A stretch of DNA of 64,000 nt from Hemerocallis citrina (lineage: Eukaryota > Streptophyta > Magnoliopsida > Asparagales > Asphodelaceae): the NCBI GenBank assembly GCA_017893485.1, contig JACEHZ010000600.1:310001-374000 (forward strand), in the 5' to 3' direction. How positions within the stretch are numbered: the stretch's first letter is position 1; each line of letters begins with the position of its first letter. Below, piece after piece: positions 1-11,284 of this stretch. The position numbers were made by a program, and so were the translations under genes. The notes below the pieces were generated by a model. The model searched no databases and had not been told where the DNA came from. It was given only the letters and a program-made list of their open reading frames with translations.

Positions 1-70
1 AATTCCCAAGTTTGGTTATGTTCCAAAGAGTTCTTCTCGTCCCTCATGGCTAATTCCAACTGAATTCGGT
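1..70 (-). pseudogene. Start of copia reverse transcriptase, truncated by window edge
   Basis: The minus strand reads a typical copia RT N-terminus (LAMRDEKNSLEHNQTWE), the region with conserved W..AM..E..SL..N.TW spacing. It is out of frame with the upstream acidic YEEIFNDE segment, so at least one frameshift separates them near position 60. Only about 20 residues are inside the window; the catalytic aspartates are not visible. Confidence 0.65.
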
Positions 71-1171
71 CTCATCATTAAAAATCTCCTCATAAGTCTT
101 TGGATCTCCTGAATCCGTATACAGAACATGCTCGTGAACAACACTAGCTGATGGATCAAATATTTTGGTTGACCTTCTCTCTCGTGTCGATCTCCTCAAT
201 GTGGGTATCGATTCACTGACCAGTTCAGGTTCCCTGAAATTCTTTGACTGTACCTGTTCATCTTGGATAACCTACTCATTCTGAATAGGCTCATCATGAG
301 CCTCTTGTGCTGTCTGTGGTACCTGTACCCGTTGCTGCACTGTAGGATCCCAACCACTAGGGCCACCTTCAGAATCTGAATATGAATCTGAGTCTGAACC
401 AAAATCTGACTCTGAAATAGTTGTACTGTCTTGACCTGTGTGCATGTCATTGTATAAGACCTCTTCATTAAACACTACATTCCTGTTGTAAATGAACTTG
501 TTATTCACAAAATTTCAAAGTATGTAACCATATTGATCGCCACCGTAGCCAATGAATACACACTTTCTGAATTTAGAATCAAGTTTCTTTATTTTTTCCT
601 TGTCAATTAGTGAATATGCAATACAACCAAAAAATTTCAAAAGCGAATAATTGATAGTTTTACCTGACCATAGTATTTGCGGAATGGACTCATCAAGGGT
701 ATTAGGTGAGCAACGGTTAATTAAATACACTGTTGTATCCACTGTAGCGGCTCAAAGATGGACTGGAAGACCCGCATGAAGTCTTATGCATCTTGCCCTT
801 TTGAGTATCGTGTGGTTCATTCTTTTTACTACTTCATTCTCCTGTAGAGTCCTAGGAACTATCCTGATTCCATGGATACCTTTTTTTGCCAGATAGTCAA
901 CAAACTATTTACTTGTGTACTCACCACCATTATCTACTTTTAATATTTTTACCTTGCAATCTGTCTTATTCTCAACCCTGGCTTTCCAAGCTTCGAAGGC
1001 CTTAAACACTTCTGATTTCTCGCGAATTGAATGAACCCAAACTTTTCTTGTAGCATCGTCGATGAATGTGACGAAGTATCTCCTACCACCATAAGAGAAT
1101 TCCTGAGCCAGCCCCCACACATCAATATGTCCCAACCCTATCTTCTTAAGATTCTTCTCACGCCCACTCAA
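70..1171 (-). pseudogene. Copia integrase core, C-terminal region and acidic linker (broken)
   Basis: The integrase catalyses insertion of the cDNA copy. At 905-1171 (minus) the core shows IDVWG with the first catalytic Asp and VDNGGEY with the second. At 515-742 the downstream part shows the copia-type LLKFFGCIAYS and CVFIGYGG patterns found just before the linker. At 272-508 an acidic Ser/Asp-rich linker begins with a KFIYNRNVVFNEE-like segment typical of the border between integrase and RT. The three blocks lie in different frames or are separated by stops, so no functional protein can be made. The glutamate of the D,D-E triad should lie between 742 and 905, where I see only broken reading frames. 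Confidence 0.8.
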
Positions 1172-1461
1172 CTAAAACTTAATTGTCTTCTGTTTGACCA
1201 TCACACGATTCTCAAAGAAATCTATCTCAACCTTCTGAAGCCCCGCCAAAAAATCCCTAGAACAAAGCTGCTTGACACCATTTTCACCAAATTGCCCCAA
1301 CCTGACATGTCATAGAATTGAAGAAGAACTACCTGCTGATCATGTAGCAATGATATCACGTGAATCACCTCCTCTGAGTAAGTACAACGAGTCATCACGC
1401 ATTCTTTTTTCCACCAACCTGGTACATGTAGTCACCTTTCATTCTCCATGTCTAAAAGTTG

Positions 1462-1760
1462 TTATGAATATTCTTTGTCTAGTTTACTGATCGAGATCAA
1501 ATTCTTCCTCAAGCTCGGAATGTGTCTTGTGTCATTCAAAACCAATTGCCCGCCATTGTGAGCCTTTACTCTCATTGTGTCTTTACCTATAACAGGACAT
1601 ATTTTTCCATTGCCATCTAAAACTGCATCAAAATCACATGTCCTGTAATCCTCAAAAAACATCCATCATGGGTGTACAATGATAAGAAGTACATGAGTTA
1701 ATACACCAATCATCTTGCATAATATCAAATTTAGCAGCTAAAGACAATTCATCTAAATGG
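1462..1760 (-). pseudogene. Copia protease and pre-integrase segment with damaged active site
   Basis: On the minus strand the protease begins near 1735 with DDWCINSCTSYH. Family members have a D-S-G-A (or D-T-G) active-site loop after W; here the same position reads N-S-C-T, so the catalytic aspartate and the glycine are both replaced. Downstream (1462-1662) is the continuation, with a VKAHNGGQLVLNDTRHIPSL-like stretch and NLISISKLD, the usual end of protease and start of the pre-integrase region. The N-terminal part and this part are joined by a frame break near 1665. Confidence 0.75.
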
Positions 1761-2553
1761 AATTAAATACTTGCCACATTGGTTCCCTGTGACCCTGCTT
1801 GTGCTTTCTTATACTCCTCGCATTAGTCTCTCCGGTGTCCCGGCTTCTTGCAGTGCCAACACTCATCTTTTTGAAGTCCTTCTCTTGACTTGAACATGTG
1901 ATTCCTGCTTTGCTATTTTCTTCTGTTATTACTTCTATCACGGTTATCAACTAACAATGAGGCATTGTTAGAATATGACATCGAAGACTCTCCGTGCCTC
2001 TTTCTTCTTGCATCCTCATTCATGATGCTACTTATAACATCCTTCAGAGTTGTCGTATTGGCCATGGTGCTTGTAACGGTCTGCTCTACTATGCTGTAAC
2101 TATCGTGAAGATTGGATAGCAACAACAATAATAATGCCTTTTCCTCAAACGATTCTATCTGGTTACAAACCATACAAAATTTGTTGATGTGCTCAAGAAC
2201 CGAACCCCTTTCCTGACACCTCATGTTGAACAACTTCTTTAGGTGAAGAATCTGGTTCGCTGCATTCGGTTTCTCAAACATATATGTTAATATCTCCATT
2301 ATCTCATTCGCGGTCTTTGCCTTCTCAATGTGAAATAGTGACTTCGTATTCAGTGACAAATAAATTTGTCTAAGTGCTTTTTGATCGAATCGGTTCCAGA
2401 CCGCCAATGCAATCAGATTGACCTCCGTCCCTTCAGGCTTCATGCCAAATAATGGATCATCAAGATCCTTCTTCGGAGATACACTATCATCTAGATTTTC
2501 TACATTGTGAAAAATGTTCTATCGAACTCCTTGACTCTACTGTTGTCCACCAT
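1753..2553 (-). pseudogene. Copia gag (UBN2-type) with zinc knuckle, inactivated
   Basis: Gag forms the particle that packages element RNA. The best-preserved part is 1913-2443 (minus), with the copia gag core around LYLSLNTKSLFHI, then LKKLFNMRCQERGSVLEHINKF and LLLLSNLHDSY, typical of the UBN2/gag-polypeptide family. The likely start is the ATG at 2553; stops soon after it disrupt the N-terminus. Near 1820-1855 the zinc knuckle reads CWHCKKPGHRRD, then a TAA codon before the last cysteine, so the CX2CX4HX4C motif is broken by a nonsense codon. Confidence 0.8.
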
Positions 2554-2574
2554 TTCAATCAACGCTACCAACCT

Positions 2575-2587
2575 GGTGCTCGATACC
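2575..2587 (-). promoter_or_regulatory. Degenerate primer-binding site next to copia LTR
   Basis: Read on the minus strand, GGTATCGAGCACC sits just inside the LTR edge and resembles the initiator tRNA-Met complement TGGTATCAGAGC used by most plant LTR elements. The match is imperfect, consistent with the age of this copy. Confidence 0.5.
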
Positions 2588-2592
2588 TCTTT

Positions 2593-3239
2593 CTAGAAAT
2601 CTAACTGCGGAATAACTCATCAACGAGATGCAAAACAATAGAATCAAAAGCAATAGAACAAAAGCAATCAAAAGCAATCACACAAGAACACACGATATTT
2701 TTTTGAGGTTCACTCAATGAAATGGCTACTTCCCCGCGCTGAGGTACTCCTGCGATTTCCAGTAGAAATATGAAGAACATTACAAATCTCTCAAGAACTC
2801 ACCCTAAGGTGTAAGGTTTTTTTATCTCCTCTCTCTGTCGGCTGATAGAACCTTTTTTTCTCTTCACATAACCCTAAAATCGTACACAATACAATGTATA
2901 TAAGTTGACACAAGATTTAATCTCAGTCACTCATCAATCAGTACCACGAAAATTGACCGCAACTTTGGAAAATCGACCGTTCATGCCTTCGAATGCACAA
3001 GGATCCAACAGAGAATAGCACGATCGACTAGTCGTTCCTTCAAGTGTACATGGTTGCAACAGCGAGCAAGACGGTTGACTGCGCGGTCGAGTGTGCGGTC
3101 GACCACAACTTCGGTCAGTCAACCACAACTCTGTCTGCAGCTACATGCTACTTTGAGCTGCTTGCTCCTTATTCAAATCTTTTTCTCATCTGTCTTCTTC
3201 AACTCTATTATTCTGTATTTGGATCTACAAACTCCAACA
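2593..3239 (-). repeat. 5' LTR of the degenerate copia element
   Basis: The segment lies directly upstream (minus strand) of the PBS-like site. It ends at 3239 in CCAACA, which read on the minus strand gives a TGTTGG start. It contains several GGTCGACCGCA/GGTCGAGTG motifs and a CACTCGAAG-type segment also found in the LTRs at 3612-4295 and 5894-6562. The inner edge is placed by similarity and is uncertain by about 10 bases. The partner LTR is outside the window. Confidence 0.6.
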
Positions 3240-3526
3240 TATGCAACATATCGCCAGTTTATATTTTACAGTTGTTTTTGTCTACATTCAAATATTCAAG
3301 TCCCACTACTGTACTAAGGAATGTTTCTTATTCCCTAATTGGACCTTGGTCCTTCATTTTTTAGTCCCGTTTACTTCTTCTTTGTTACTTTAGTTTGTTT
3401 GAACATCCAAATGTCCATGTATACGAAGTCAGATTACACAGGGGAAATGTTCTGATAAATACGCTGACCATGATTTATCTCAGTACTTATTTCCTCTACG
3501 CTAACTAAGGTGTATCATCCACACTC
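3240..3526. other. No feature recognised
   Basis: AT-rich sequence between the copia LTR and the fold-back repeat. Short open frames occur but none resembles a known protein and no repeat structure stands out. Confidence 0.5.
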
Positions 3527-3611
3527 CACACATACGTAGTCTCTCTGCATGTGTTCCACATATGCAGTCGAATGCATTTGAATTTACATACAATGAGGAT
3601 TAAGTCGGTTT
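3527..3611 (+). repeat. Left arm of an interrupted fold-back (hairpin) repeat
   Basis: This arm is the imperfect reverse complement of 6563-6639 plus 13138-13147. Shared blocks include CACATACGTAGT, ACATATGCAGTCG, and TTTACATAYAATGAGRATTAAG. The two arms were originally separated by only a few bases: a copia element now sits at the tip and a gypsy solo LTR in the right arm. It looks like a MITE or other fold-back element of about 170 bp before interruption; I could not assign a superfamily. Confidence 0.75.
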
Positions 3612-4295
3612 TGTTGCAGAATCAACCACAACTCGTAGTGATAATAGCGAAACTCACACACCACAAGCAATAGAAGACGATCCAAGAACAAGCCACCACA
3701 ATAATTGCAAATCTCACAAGAACACAATTATATGCAGAGATAACCAATACTTCTTATTCTCCAAGAAATACAAAGATTACGAAGAGATTACAACTCTCAA
3801 TCTCTCTCTCTCACCATTAAATCATGTGGCACAATCCCCTCTTGAAGTTGACAATGATGACGACTCACCAATTCTCTCTAATCAGTTGGATAAATCGTAG
3901 AGTCTACGACCACTTATATAGCCCTTAAGTAAACCCTAAAAGATAAATACAAATACAGCTTATTGAACCTAAAAACTAGAAAGCCCAAATAACACACAGC
4001 GCCGATGTCGGTCGATTGCACATTGGGTCGGTCGACCGCAACGTATCAAGTCCACTCCTGAAGCATGACCGATCGATCATCCCCTTCTCTGTTGAAACCT
4101 ATACACTCGAAGATACCTAGCAGTCTAGTTGCGGTCGGGTGGTCGGTGGACCGCACCCCAAGACAGTCGACCGCAACCCTCCAGCTGCACTTTTTCTAGC
4201 TGTTATTGTCTTCTCTTACTGTCTTCATCTTCTCCTATTCTTATTCAACTTCAAGTACTCCATGCCTACGTGTATTTGAGGCCACAATCCTAACA
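3612..4295 (-). repeat. 3' LTR of nonautonomous copia
   Basis: On the minus strand this LTR begins TGTTAGGATTGTGG at 4295 and ends in GCAACA at 3612. It follows a polypurine tract and aligns along its length with 5894-6562. It contains repeated GTCGACCGCA motifs near 4010-4170. Confidence 0.9.
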
Positions 4296-4308
4296 ATCTC
4301 CCACTTGG
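4296..4308 (-). other. Polypurine tract for plus-strand priming
   Basis: Minus-strand CCAAGTGGGAGAT lies immediately before the TGTTAG start of the 3' LTR, the expected position and composition for the copia second-strand primer. Confidence 0.8.
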
Positions 4309-4740
4309 ACCAAATACACAACGCTTCAAAGTTATTGTAATCTTTACCTTGCATTATCTCTGTCAATCTCCCACTTTCATGGAAGACCCAAGTACTCCCC
4401 ACTCTCATGAAAAGCACCTCCGCCATTCCACCATGTGGAGTGCACCAACCACCCCCCATCGCCTTATGAAGGATTTTCTCCACTAATCGCATAGAGCAGA
4501 ATTCTGTGTTACAAGACTCCCTAACTCGCAGAATCTCCATTAACACCGAACATGATTCAAAGCCTCTCAATGCACCCTCTACACTAGAAATCTCTGTGGA
4601 TGACACCTCCACAAAATTTACAGACTGCTCAACCCCCACAACCTCATTTCGGTTACCCTCATCGACATCACCCCGCATATCGATAACAGTGCACTCTAAC
4701 TCACAAGTGCGACTTTGTATGCCATATCGCAAAGTACCCA
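4309..4740 (-). other. Anonymous internal segment of the nonautonomous copia element
   Basis: This fills the place where integrase, RT and RNase H should be. A 166-codon minus-strand frame spans 4241-4741 but runs into the LTR and has no recognisable motif. I take it to be non-coding or derived from an unknown source. Confidence 0.5.
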
Positions 4741-4975
4741 TACCGTAACAACATCTTGTTCTCTATGATCACGTCTGGAACATGCCTTGTCTCCTACAAG
4801 ATAGCACTCTAGTCATCTGGCTTTTACGCGAACAGTTTCAACCCCTTGTACATAACACCTTTCATCGTTCACCATGATCACATCTCACAAAGAACCCTTC
4901 TTGTAGTCATTAAACATCTCTCTCATCGGAGTGTAATGCAAATAAGCTCCAGAATCAATGCATTAATCTCGCGTG
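4741..4975 (-). pseudogene. Protease stub of the nonautonomous copia element
   Basis: On the minus strand the sequence after gag reads CIDSGAYLHYTPMREMF. It keeps the D-S-G-A active-site loop, but the codon where the family has Trp just before it is a stop. A second block further on (VETVRVKA) matches the middle of copia proteases. The frame is lost after that and no integrase follows, so the internal deletion begins here. Confidence 0.65.
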
Positions 4976-5867
4976 CCCAACTCCTCCCTAGCTGATAAGT
5001 AAAACTCTTCAATTTTATCAAACACCACATTGGCTTCCTTTGGTTTGTCTTCCTTCGGTTTGTCTTCCTTCGGTTTCTCCAGCTTTCTCTTCATATATGC
5101 CTTACAACTGCGCATCATGTGACCCTCTTGTGACAATACCAACACTCAGGTCCATGTCCCACATCGCTGTCATCAGACACACTCTCAGATGAACTACTTT
5201 GATCATTTCTTCTTCAACTGCTCTTAGATATCCCACGTCTCTTCTCAATTAACATTGCAAAATATCTAGAAGATGATGATGGAAATCTCCTGTTTCTCAC
5301 CATTCTCACATCCTCATTCAAAATGCTACTCACCACATCCTGTAGAGTCGTCGAATCTATCATAGTGCCTGTAATAGTCTATTCCACCATACCATAACTA
5401 TTAGGCAAAGTAGATAGAAGTAAAAATGACTATTCCCTCTCTGAAAATTTTAATCCTACAACTTCTATCTGGTTTTAAGCCATACAGTAATTGTTCACAT
5501 GTTCTGCTAATGAACCCTCTTCCCTCAACTTCATATTAATCAATTTCTTCAGATGAAGAATTTAATTAGATGCCGACGGTTTCTCATACATATCTGTGAG
5601 AATCTACATAGCCTCATTTGTGATCTTTACATTCGAGATATGAAATAACGTCTTCCTACTCAGTCCCAACTTCATCTGCCCTAACACCTTCCAATCCAAA
5701 CGGTTACACTCTGCCAAGACCTTCGCATCCTTGTCTCCTTCTTTCGGCTTCTCATCAAACAACAGACCGTCTAGATTTTTCTGATAAAGATACGCTATCA
5801 TCTGAATCTTCCACATCGCGAATTCTGTCTCATCGAACCTCTCGATCTTTGACTTGCTATCGGTCAT
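4963..5867 (-). pseudogene. Copia gag (broken) with frameshifted zinc knuckle
   Basis: The start is the ATG at 5867, giving MTDSKSKIERFDETEFAMW, the usual copia gag opening (short basic N-terminus, then an F-W.IQM pattern). The core continues with KVLGQMKLGLSRKTLFHIS to a stop near 5604. Further gag-like sequence follows in other frames through 5200. The zinc knuckle near 5105-5150 has CWYCHK in one frame and GHMMRSCK in another, so a single base is missing inside the CX2CX4HX4C motif. A Lys/Pro/Glu repeat (KPKEDKPKED) follows. The gag type resembles that at 1753-2553. Confidence 0.8.
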
Positions 5868-5881
5868 CCTGAACTCAGTGT

Positions 5882-5893
5882 TCTGATACCACT
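5882..5893 (-). promoter_or_regulatory. Primer-binding site (tRNA-Met type)
   Basis: Minus-strand AGTGGTATCAGA lies just inside the 5' LTR. TGGTATCAGA is the standard complement of the 3' end of plant initiator tRNA-Met. Confidence 0.85.
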
Positions 5894-6562
5894 TATTGCA
5901 GAATCTACTACAACTCATAGTGTTAATAGCGGAACTCACACACCACAAGCAATAGAAACTTTTTAAGAACTAGATGACTTAAAAATAAGCCACCACAATA
6001 ATCGCAAGATCTCACAAGAACATAATAATATGCAGATATAACCAATACTTTTTATTCTCAAAGAAATACAAAGATTACAAAAAGATTACAACTCTCAATC
6101 TCTCTCTCACACCTTCGAAACACTCGGCAAAATCCTCTCTTGAAGTTAAACAATGACAACGGCTCACCAATGCTCTCTAATAAGTTATACAGATACTAGA
6201 GTCTACAACCACTTATTTAGCCCTCAAGTAAACCCTAAAAGATAAATACAAATACAAATTATTGGACCCAAAACCCGAAAAGCCCAAGTAACACACATTG
6301 TCAATGACGGCCGGCCACAACATGTCAAGTCCACTCCTGAAGCGTGAACGGTCGACTGCACGGTCGACTATTCCCTTCTTTGTTGAACTATGTACACTCG
6401 AAGATACCTAACAGTCTAGCCGTGGTCGGGTGGTCCTCAATCCTCTAGTTGCACTTCTTCTAACTGTTGTTGCATTCTCTTGCTATCTTCGTCTTCTCCT
6501 CTTCTTCTTCTTCAACTTTAAGTACTCCGTGCCTACCTGTATTTGAGGTCACAATCCTAACA
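5894..6562 (-). repeat. 5' LTR of nonautonomous copia
   Basis: On the minus strand it begins TGTTAGGATTGTGACC at 6562 and aligns with 3612-4295. Visible differences are scattered substitutions plus short indels. A full alignment of the two LTRs would date the insertion. Confidence 0.9.
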
Positions 6563-6639
6563 GGTTTCACCCAAACTGACTTAATTCTCATTATATGTAA
6601 AGTCAACCTACACGACTGCATATGTAAAGATACTACGTA
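6563..6639 (-). repeat. Right arm of the interrupted fold-back repeat (first part)
   Basis: Reverse complement of the left arm at 3527-3611. Its outer end continues after the solo LTR at 13138-13147 (ACGTATGTGC). The first five bases are the TSD of the copia insertion and the last five (ACGTA) are the TSD of the solo LTR. Confidence 0.75.
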
Positions 6640-8189
6640 TGTAATACCCCGAATTCCATTTACATATAATTCGTAGTACAACAGGATCTTTTACTTCAAT
6701 TCGTACAATTTTACAAGAAAATTAAAACTTTTCTTTTTATTACACAACAATGTTTATTACAAAGTTACACAGCAGAATAAAATACAACAAGAATTACAAC
6801 TCTAATATCAGCAGTTTAAATATAATCTTTATCATAAAACGTCTTTAAGTCATTGCCAATCCAATCAAGCCCTGCACTGAAAATCTGTGGGCACGTCTTA
6901 CAACCGAGGCAATGTTATAAACATCGATCCTCTCTATGTTGTATTATAATGAAATCTCTTATTTAACAAACACACACTTGAATGCATATAAAAGTGTAAA
7001 GAGTGACTATTCTAAACATGCCAGTGTATGATATGACTTAATGCCTAATGCAAATGTTATACTACAATGACACTAATGTATACTTATTCTGATTCTATGC
7101 ATCTCATACTACATAGGTCCGAGAGAAAGCACCTACGTACTCTATATTATAGGGTTAAATCCCTGATCATGATAACTACCCAGTAATAAAATAAAGTTTA
7201 GACATTCCAAGGGTACGGATTCCAGTCCCGGAGATTCACCGCCCGACTATACAGAATCCTCATCGTGCGAACATCCAGCAAGTGTTCTGGATTTAATTAA
7301 GGCTCGCCTCCATCGCAAGCAACCACAGTCTCGGAATCCACCGCCCGACTGGGTATACAGCCCCGAAATCCACCGCTCGACTATATAGAGGCCATCCACT
7401 CACGTTTGCCCAAGTTTACTACATCTTCACTTAGTACCTAATTCTTGAGTTTGAACATGAATAAATAATAACACCTAGAGCTAGTTTATCCTCCTACCGG
7501 TCTTACACAAAAATACCGAGAACGACAGCCCATATTGGCCACCTCTCAAAAATCAATTATTCATTTCCATTACTTTTCCGGTACTTGGGTATCACTAAGT
7601 GTCACGCCCCGCTTCCCACTATACGGAAATACAGGCACGCAACTGATGCTCAGTAAATGATATACATCATCCATAAGATGTACAATTATAAGCTTAACAA
7701 GATCTTTATAATACATTCACGCAGGCAAATATAATAATCACATGAGCTGAAAATAGAATAACCATCATTTGGATAATACATCAACATCGGGTCAAGATGC
7801 CCGGGAGTACAAGGTGCCAGAATTAAAATAATATGATAAGCAGTTCGCTATAACAACTAGATAAAATAGCGACTGAAAGAAAAACAACATGAAGTAGTAA
7901 GGAAGCAGCAATGATCGTCTAGAGAGTCTGCTCGTCGGTTCTATAAGTACCTGTATAATTATTAACTCAAAGAAAAATAGAAAAGTTCCCGTTAGAGCAA
8001 GTTTCGGACAGCAAGTAGCAACAAGCAGTAAAAGGGGTAATATAACAAGATATAACATTGAAGAACAAGAAGTAGAAGTACAAATACAATGTGGAAGTAA
8101 GCAAGGAACTGGGACAATATGAACATGTAAGTAATAACTGTAACTAGTGTATTCTAGACTTCAAGATATAAGCAATTGATAACCTAGGC

Positions 8190-8560
8190 TCAGTTAATCG
8201 ATAATCATGTAATCAAGGATCGAGAGTCATGTAATAAGAGTCATGTAATTAAGAATCATGTAATCAAGAATCAAGAGTCATGTAACGAAGAGTCATGTAA
8301 TCAAGAATCATGTTTAGTGAAGATCTCAAGTTTATCTATTTTATTAACTTATCTAATACACACAATCCTGTGTCCCATACCACAAGTTCGGTGCATATCA
8401 ATCATGTAACGTTTAGACTTAAGTAGTGAATTCTATAGGATTATGTACTCGGGTCTTCCAGTGATAGTATCAAGACATGTAATCATGAATCATGTAATCG
8501 AGAATTATATAATCAAGAATTGTGTAATCAAGAATCAAGAATCAAGAATCACTATTTCGG
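8190..8560. repeat. Short tandem repeats in nested solo LTR
   Basis: Many degenerate copies of an AATCATGTAATCAAG-like unit, interspersed with CAAGAGTCATGTAA variants. The block is split by about 120 bp of unrelated sequence near 8320-8470. Confidence 0.8.
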
Positions 8561-9129
8561 AAAACACGGGCCCCCTTCCGAGTATACTCCCCTATATTGT
8601 CCACTATTAAGCCGTACCCTTATAACCCCGGCTTGTTATTTTTTTATAATTAATTATGAACATGCAGTTGGTACGACTAGTGAAACGGTGTAATCAAATA
8701 GTTTAATCAAGAAAAATATCAAGGACAGTAATTATGGACATGAGACGTAAAACGAGTACATGTATTGAGAGTAGTTATTATAGAATTATCAAGTGGTATA
8801 AAATGCATTCTATCAACCTATTATATTTATGCAAGTTATTATTACAAGAATAATCATACACTCAGTTCTTAAATATGAAAAGTAATGGGTTTATATGCAA
8901 AAACGTAGAGATGAATTTTTAGACAACTTGACATATCTGCATTGAAATTCACTTTTCCGTTGTTACAGAAAAGCAAATCCAATTCCGTTAGAAATTCTAG
9001 AAAGTAGACTCTCTTTCGGTTCTAACGCATATTCACACGATACATTCTAGAGATAATAGTTATGCGTACAAATTCATTCTTCGCTGGTTTCGATGTTTCG
9101 CGCGCATTCTGGAAATTCGGAGTCACAAT

Positions 9130-9690
9130 ACTAAAATTGCGATATCTCACAATCTATACATCGGATTGAGAAACTGTAGGATGTTTCGGATATCTAGACT
9201 CAAAGGGCTACGATTTTTATGTAGAAAGTTTTTCGATCCAGAGTCGGAAACACGGTCAAATTCTCAGTACAAGAGACCGGTTAGTGATCCCGTGCAGGTT
9301 CAGAAATTCACGATATGGCAATACTAAAATCACGATATCTAATCTATACATCCGATTGAGAAACCGTAATATGTTTCGGATATCTAGACTCGAAGGGCTA
9401 TGATTTTCATGTAGAAAGTTTTTCGATCCAGTGTCGGGAACATGGTCGAATTCTCAGTATAAGATACCGGTTAGTAATCCCGTGCAGGTTCAGAAATTCA
9501 CGATATGCAGTACTAAAATCGCGATATCTCACAATCTATACATCCGATTGAGAAACCGTAAGATGTTCTAGATTCGGAACTCGATGGGCTATGATTTCCT
9601 CGTAGAAAATTTTCAATCCAGTATCAGGAGCATGGTTGAATTCTTAGTGCAAGGTCAAGAAATTTAGAGATAGTAAGGTTGAATATTCAA
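9130..9690. repeat. Roughly 190-bp tandem repeat, three copies
   Basis: The landmark CTAAAATYRCGATATCT recurs at about 9131, 9324 and 9513, giving periods of 193 and 189 bases. Each unit contains GATTGAGAAAC, GGATATCTAGACTC and TTTTCGATCCAG. The third copy is the most diverged. Confidence 0.85.
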
Positions 9691-11284
9691 TATTCGATAA
9701 CACAATTTGAAATATGTTAACGGTTCACTCTTGAGTTGATATAGCATGAAACCAGTGACTAGAACGGAGTTTGACAATAAAACATGATGATAACTAGACT
9801 ACTTACCACGAGTCCAAGGAAAAATGCTTGTACGAGAACAAAACGAGTGTACAAGGTACTTGTCTTATAACGTGACGATTACGGTGGTGGTGTTAACCAC
9901 GGAAAGAAGAAGCAATGTTGGCAACGAACAGCGGCACAACGGCAGTAAGAATGGCAGCGAGACGGCAGCGAGCGAGCAACGGTGGCAACGGTGAGCGACA
10001 ACAACAACGAGGTGATGGCGCGACGTCGGGTTGTTTTTGGGGTTCACGGGATCGTAAAAATGGAGTCGTCGGCTCGAAGGTGGAGGGAAAAGTGGAGCTC
10101 GGGTGTTACTTGAGCTCTCGGGTGTGAAGAAGGCAAAGGAAGAATGGAGAAAAAATGAAGAATGAGACGTAGAGATGGGGGGTTGATGTGTTATGCATGT
10201 GTGTGTATGCATGCATATATATAGATTTAAACAAGGAGAGAGGGAGAGAGAGTTGGCTGGTTGTATATGGAGTCATGAAGCAATTGTGCATGCATGTGTG
10301 GAGTTAGGTGTAGGAGTGTGGAAAAAAGGTGAGAAGAGTTAGGCTGTTAGAAGAAAAATGAGTTAGGCTGTTAGAAGAAAAATGAGTTAGAAGAAAAAAG
10401 GTGAGAAGAGTTAGGCTGTTAGAAGAAAATGAGGGAGTTAGGTTAGAGAATGAGAAAAATGAGGGGGGGAGAGGTTGGCGTATGTAGAAATGGAGAAGTA
10501 GGGAAGAAGAAAAAGAAGCGTAGGGAGGAAGAAAATAAGGTGTAGGATAGTTAGGTTAGCTGTTGGATTAAGAATTAGGATTAGGATTAATCAGGATTAA
10601 AGTTTGTATTTAAATTCCGGTCGAAAAATCACAAAATTATAGAATTGATCAGAAAAATATTCTGGCTTTAAATAAAGAGTCCAAAGAGAAAAATAAAACT
10701 GATCTAAAAATTGAAGTACAAAAATTCACGTAATAAAATACGTACAACTGGAACAGGGAGTTACACTAACTCTATAGAATCAATATCTTTCCATGTTCAA
10801 CAACTTTGGGTACTCATACCCTTATAACTCATGTTCATGTATTCATAATTTATTCAAATTCTTTCAATCATTCTTATTTATTCATCAATAAATACAATCT
10901 CAACCTATTCATTTTCACAATACACTTTTCATATTCATCAAAACCTTCTCAATACAAGTTAATTAAGATTAAAACATAATTTTTTAAAATTCATCATTGA
11001 AAACTCATTCATCATTTTCCTTTGATTTATTTTAAACCAATTCCTAACATCATTAACCATATATATATTTTTCTTGAGTTCACATCTCATCTAAGCATGA
11101 ATATGATCTTTATTTTTCTAAAATATAACTTAAAACAGCGAGAATATATTTTCAATCACCTCGTTTAAGTATCATTTGCAAAACAGTAAATTCAAAGTCG
11201 TCCATTTCATGCTATTTGTAAAAATTATAGAAAATCATATACTTCACAAAATTTTGCGTTATTTACATCAAAATAAAGGTGTAA

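Larger units (their letters stand above)
1..3239 (-). mobile_element. Degenerate Ty1/copia retrotransposon, 5' portion, cut by window edge
   Basis: Read on the minus strand the order is LTR, primer-binding-like site, gag, protease, integrase, then the first residues of reverse transcriptase at position 1. The order protease-integrase-RT is diagnostic of Ty1/copia. All coding segments carry stops or frameshifts, so the copy is dead. The 3' half and the second LTR lie outside the window, so no TSD can be checked. Its LTR shares repeated GGTCGACCGCA-like motifs with the neighbouring copia element at 3612-6562, and its gag is of the same general type, so the two are probably related families. Confidence 0.85.
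3612..6562 (-). mobile_element. Nonautonomous, internally deleted Ty1/copia element with 5-bp TSD
   Basis: Two LTRs (3612-4295 and 5894-6562) flank 1.6 kb of internal DNA and the whole is bounded by a perfect 5-bp TSD, GGTTT, at 3607-3611 and 6563-6567. Minus-strand order is LTR, PBS, gag with zinc knuckle, protease active site, an anonymous 450-bp segment, polypurine tract, LTR. Integrase, reverse transcriptase and RNase H are missing, so movement would have needed enzymes from a related element. Gag also carries frame breaks. The intact TSD and clear PBS/PPT indicate it arrived later than the decayed copia copy beside it. Confidence 0.9.
7600..10765 (-). mobile_element. Nested solo LTR of a second gypsy subfamily
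   Basis: It starts TGTCACGCCCCGCTTCCC and ends CAGGGAGTTACA, interrupting the outer solo LTR. Flanks are CTAAG (7595-7599) and CTAAC (10766-10770), a TSD with one difference; comparison with the homologous LTR at 38600-38700 supports the junction. The interior contains short tandem repeats at 8190-8560 and a roughly 190-bp tandem repeat at 9130-9690. The LTR 5' end differs from the other LTRs here, so it is a separate subfamily. No coding sequence is present. Confidence 0.75.

Noticed and set aside
9865..10291. Ser/Pro/His-rich minus-strand frames
   Set aside because: Inside a non-coding part of the nested solo LTR; composition-driven and without motifs.
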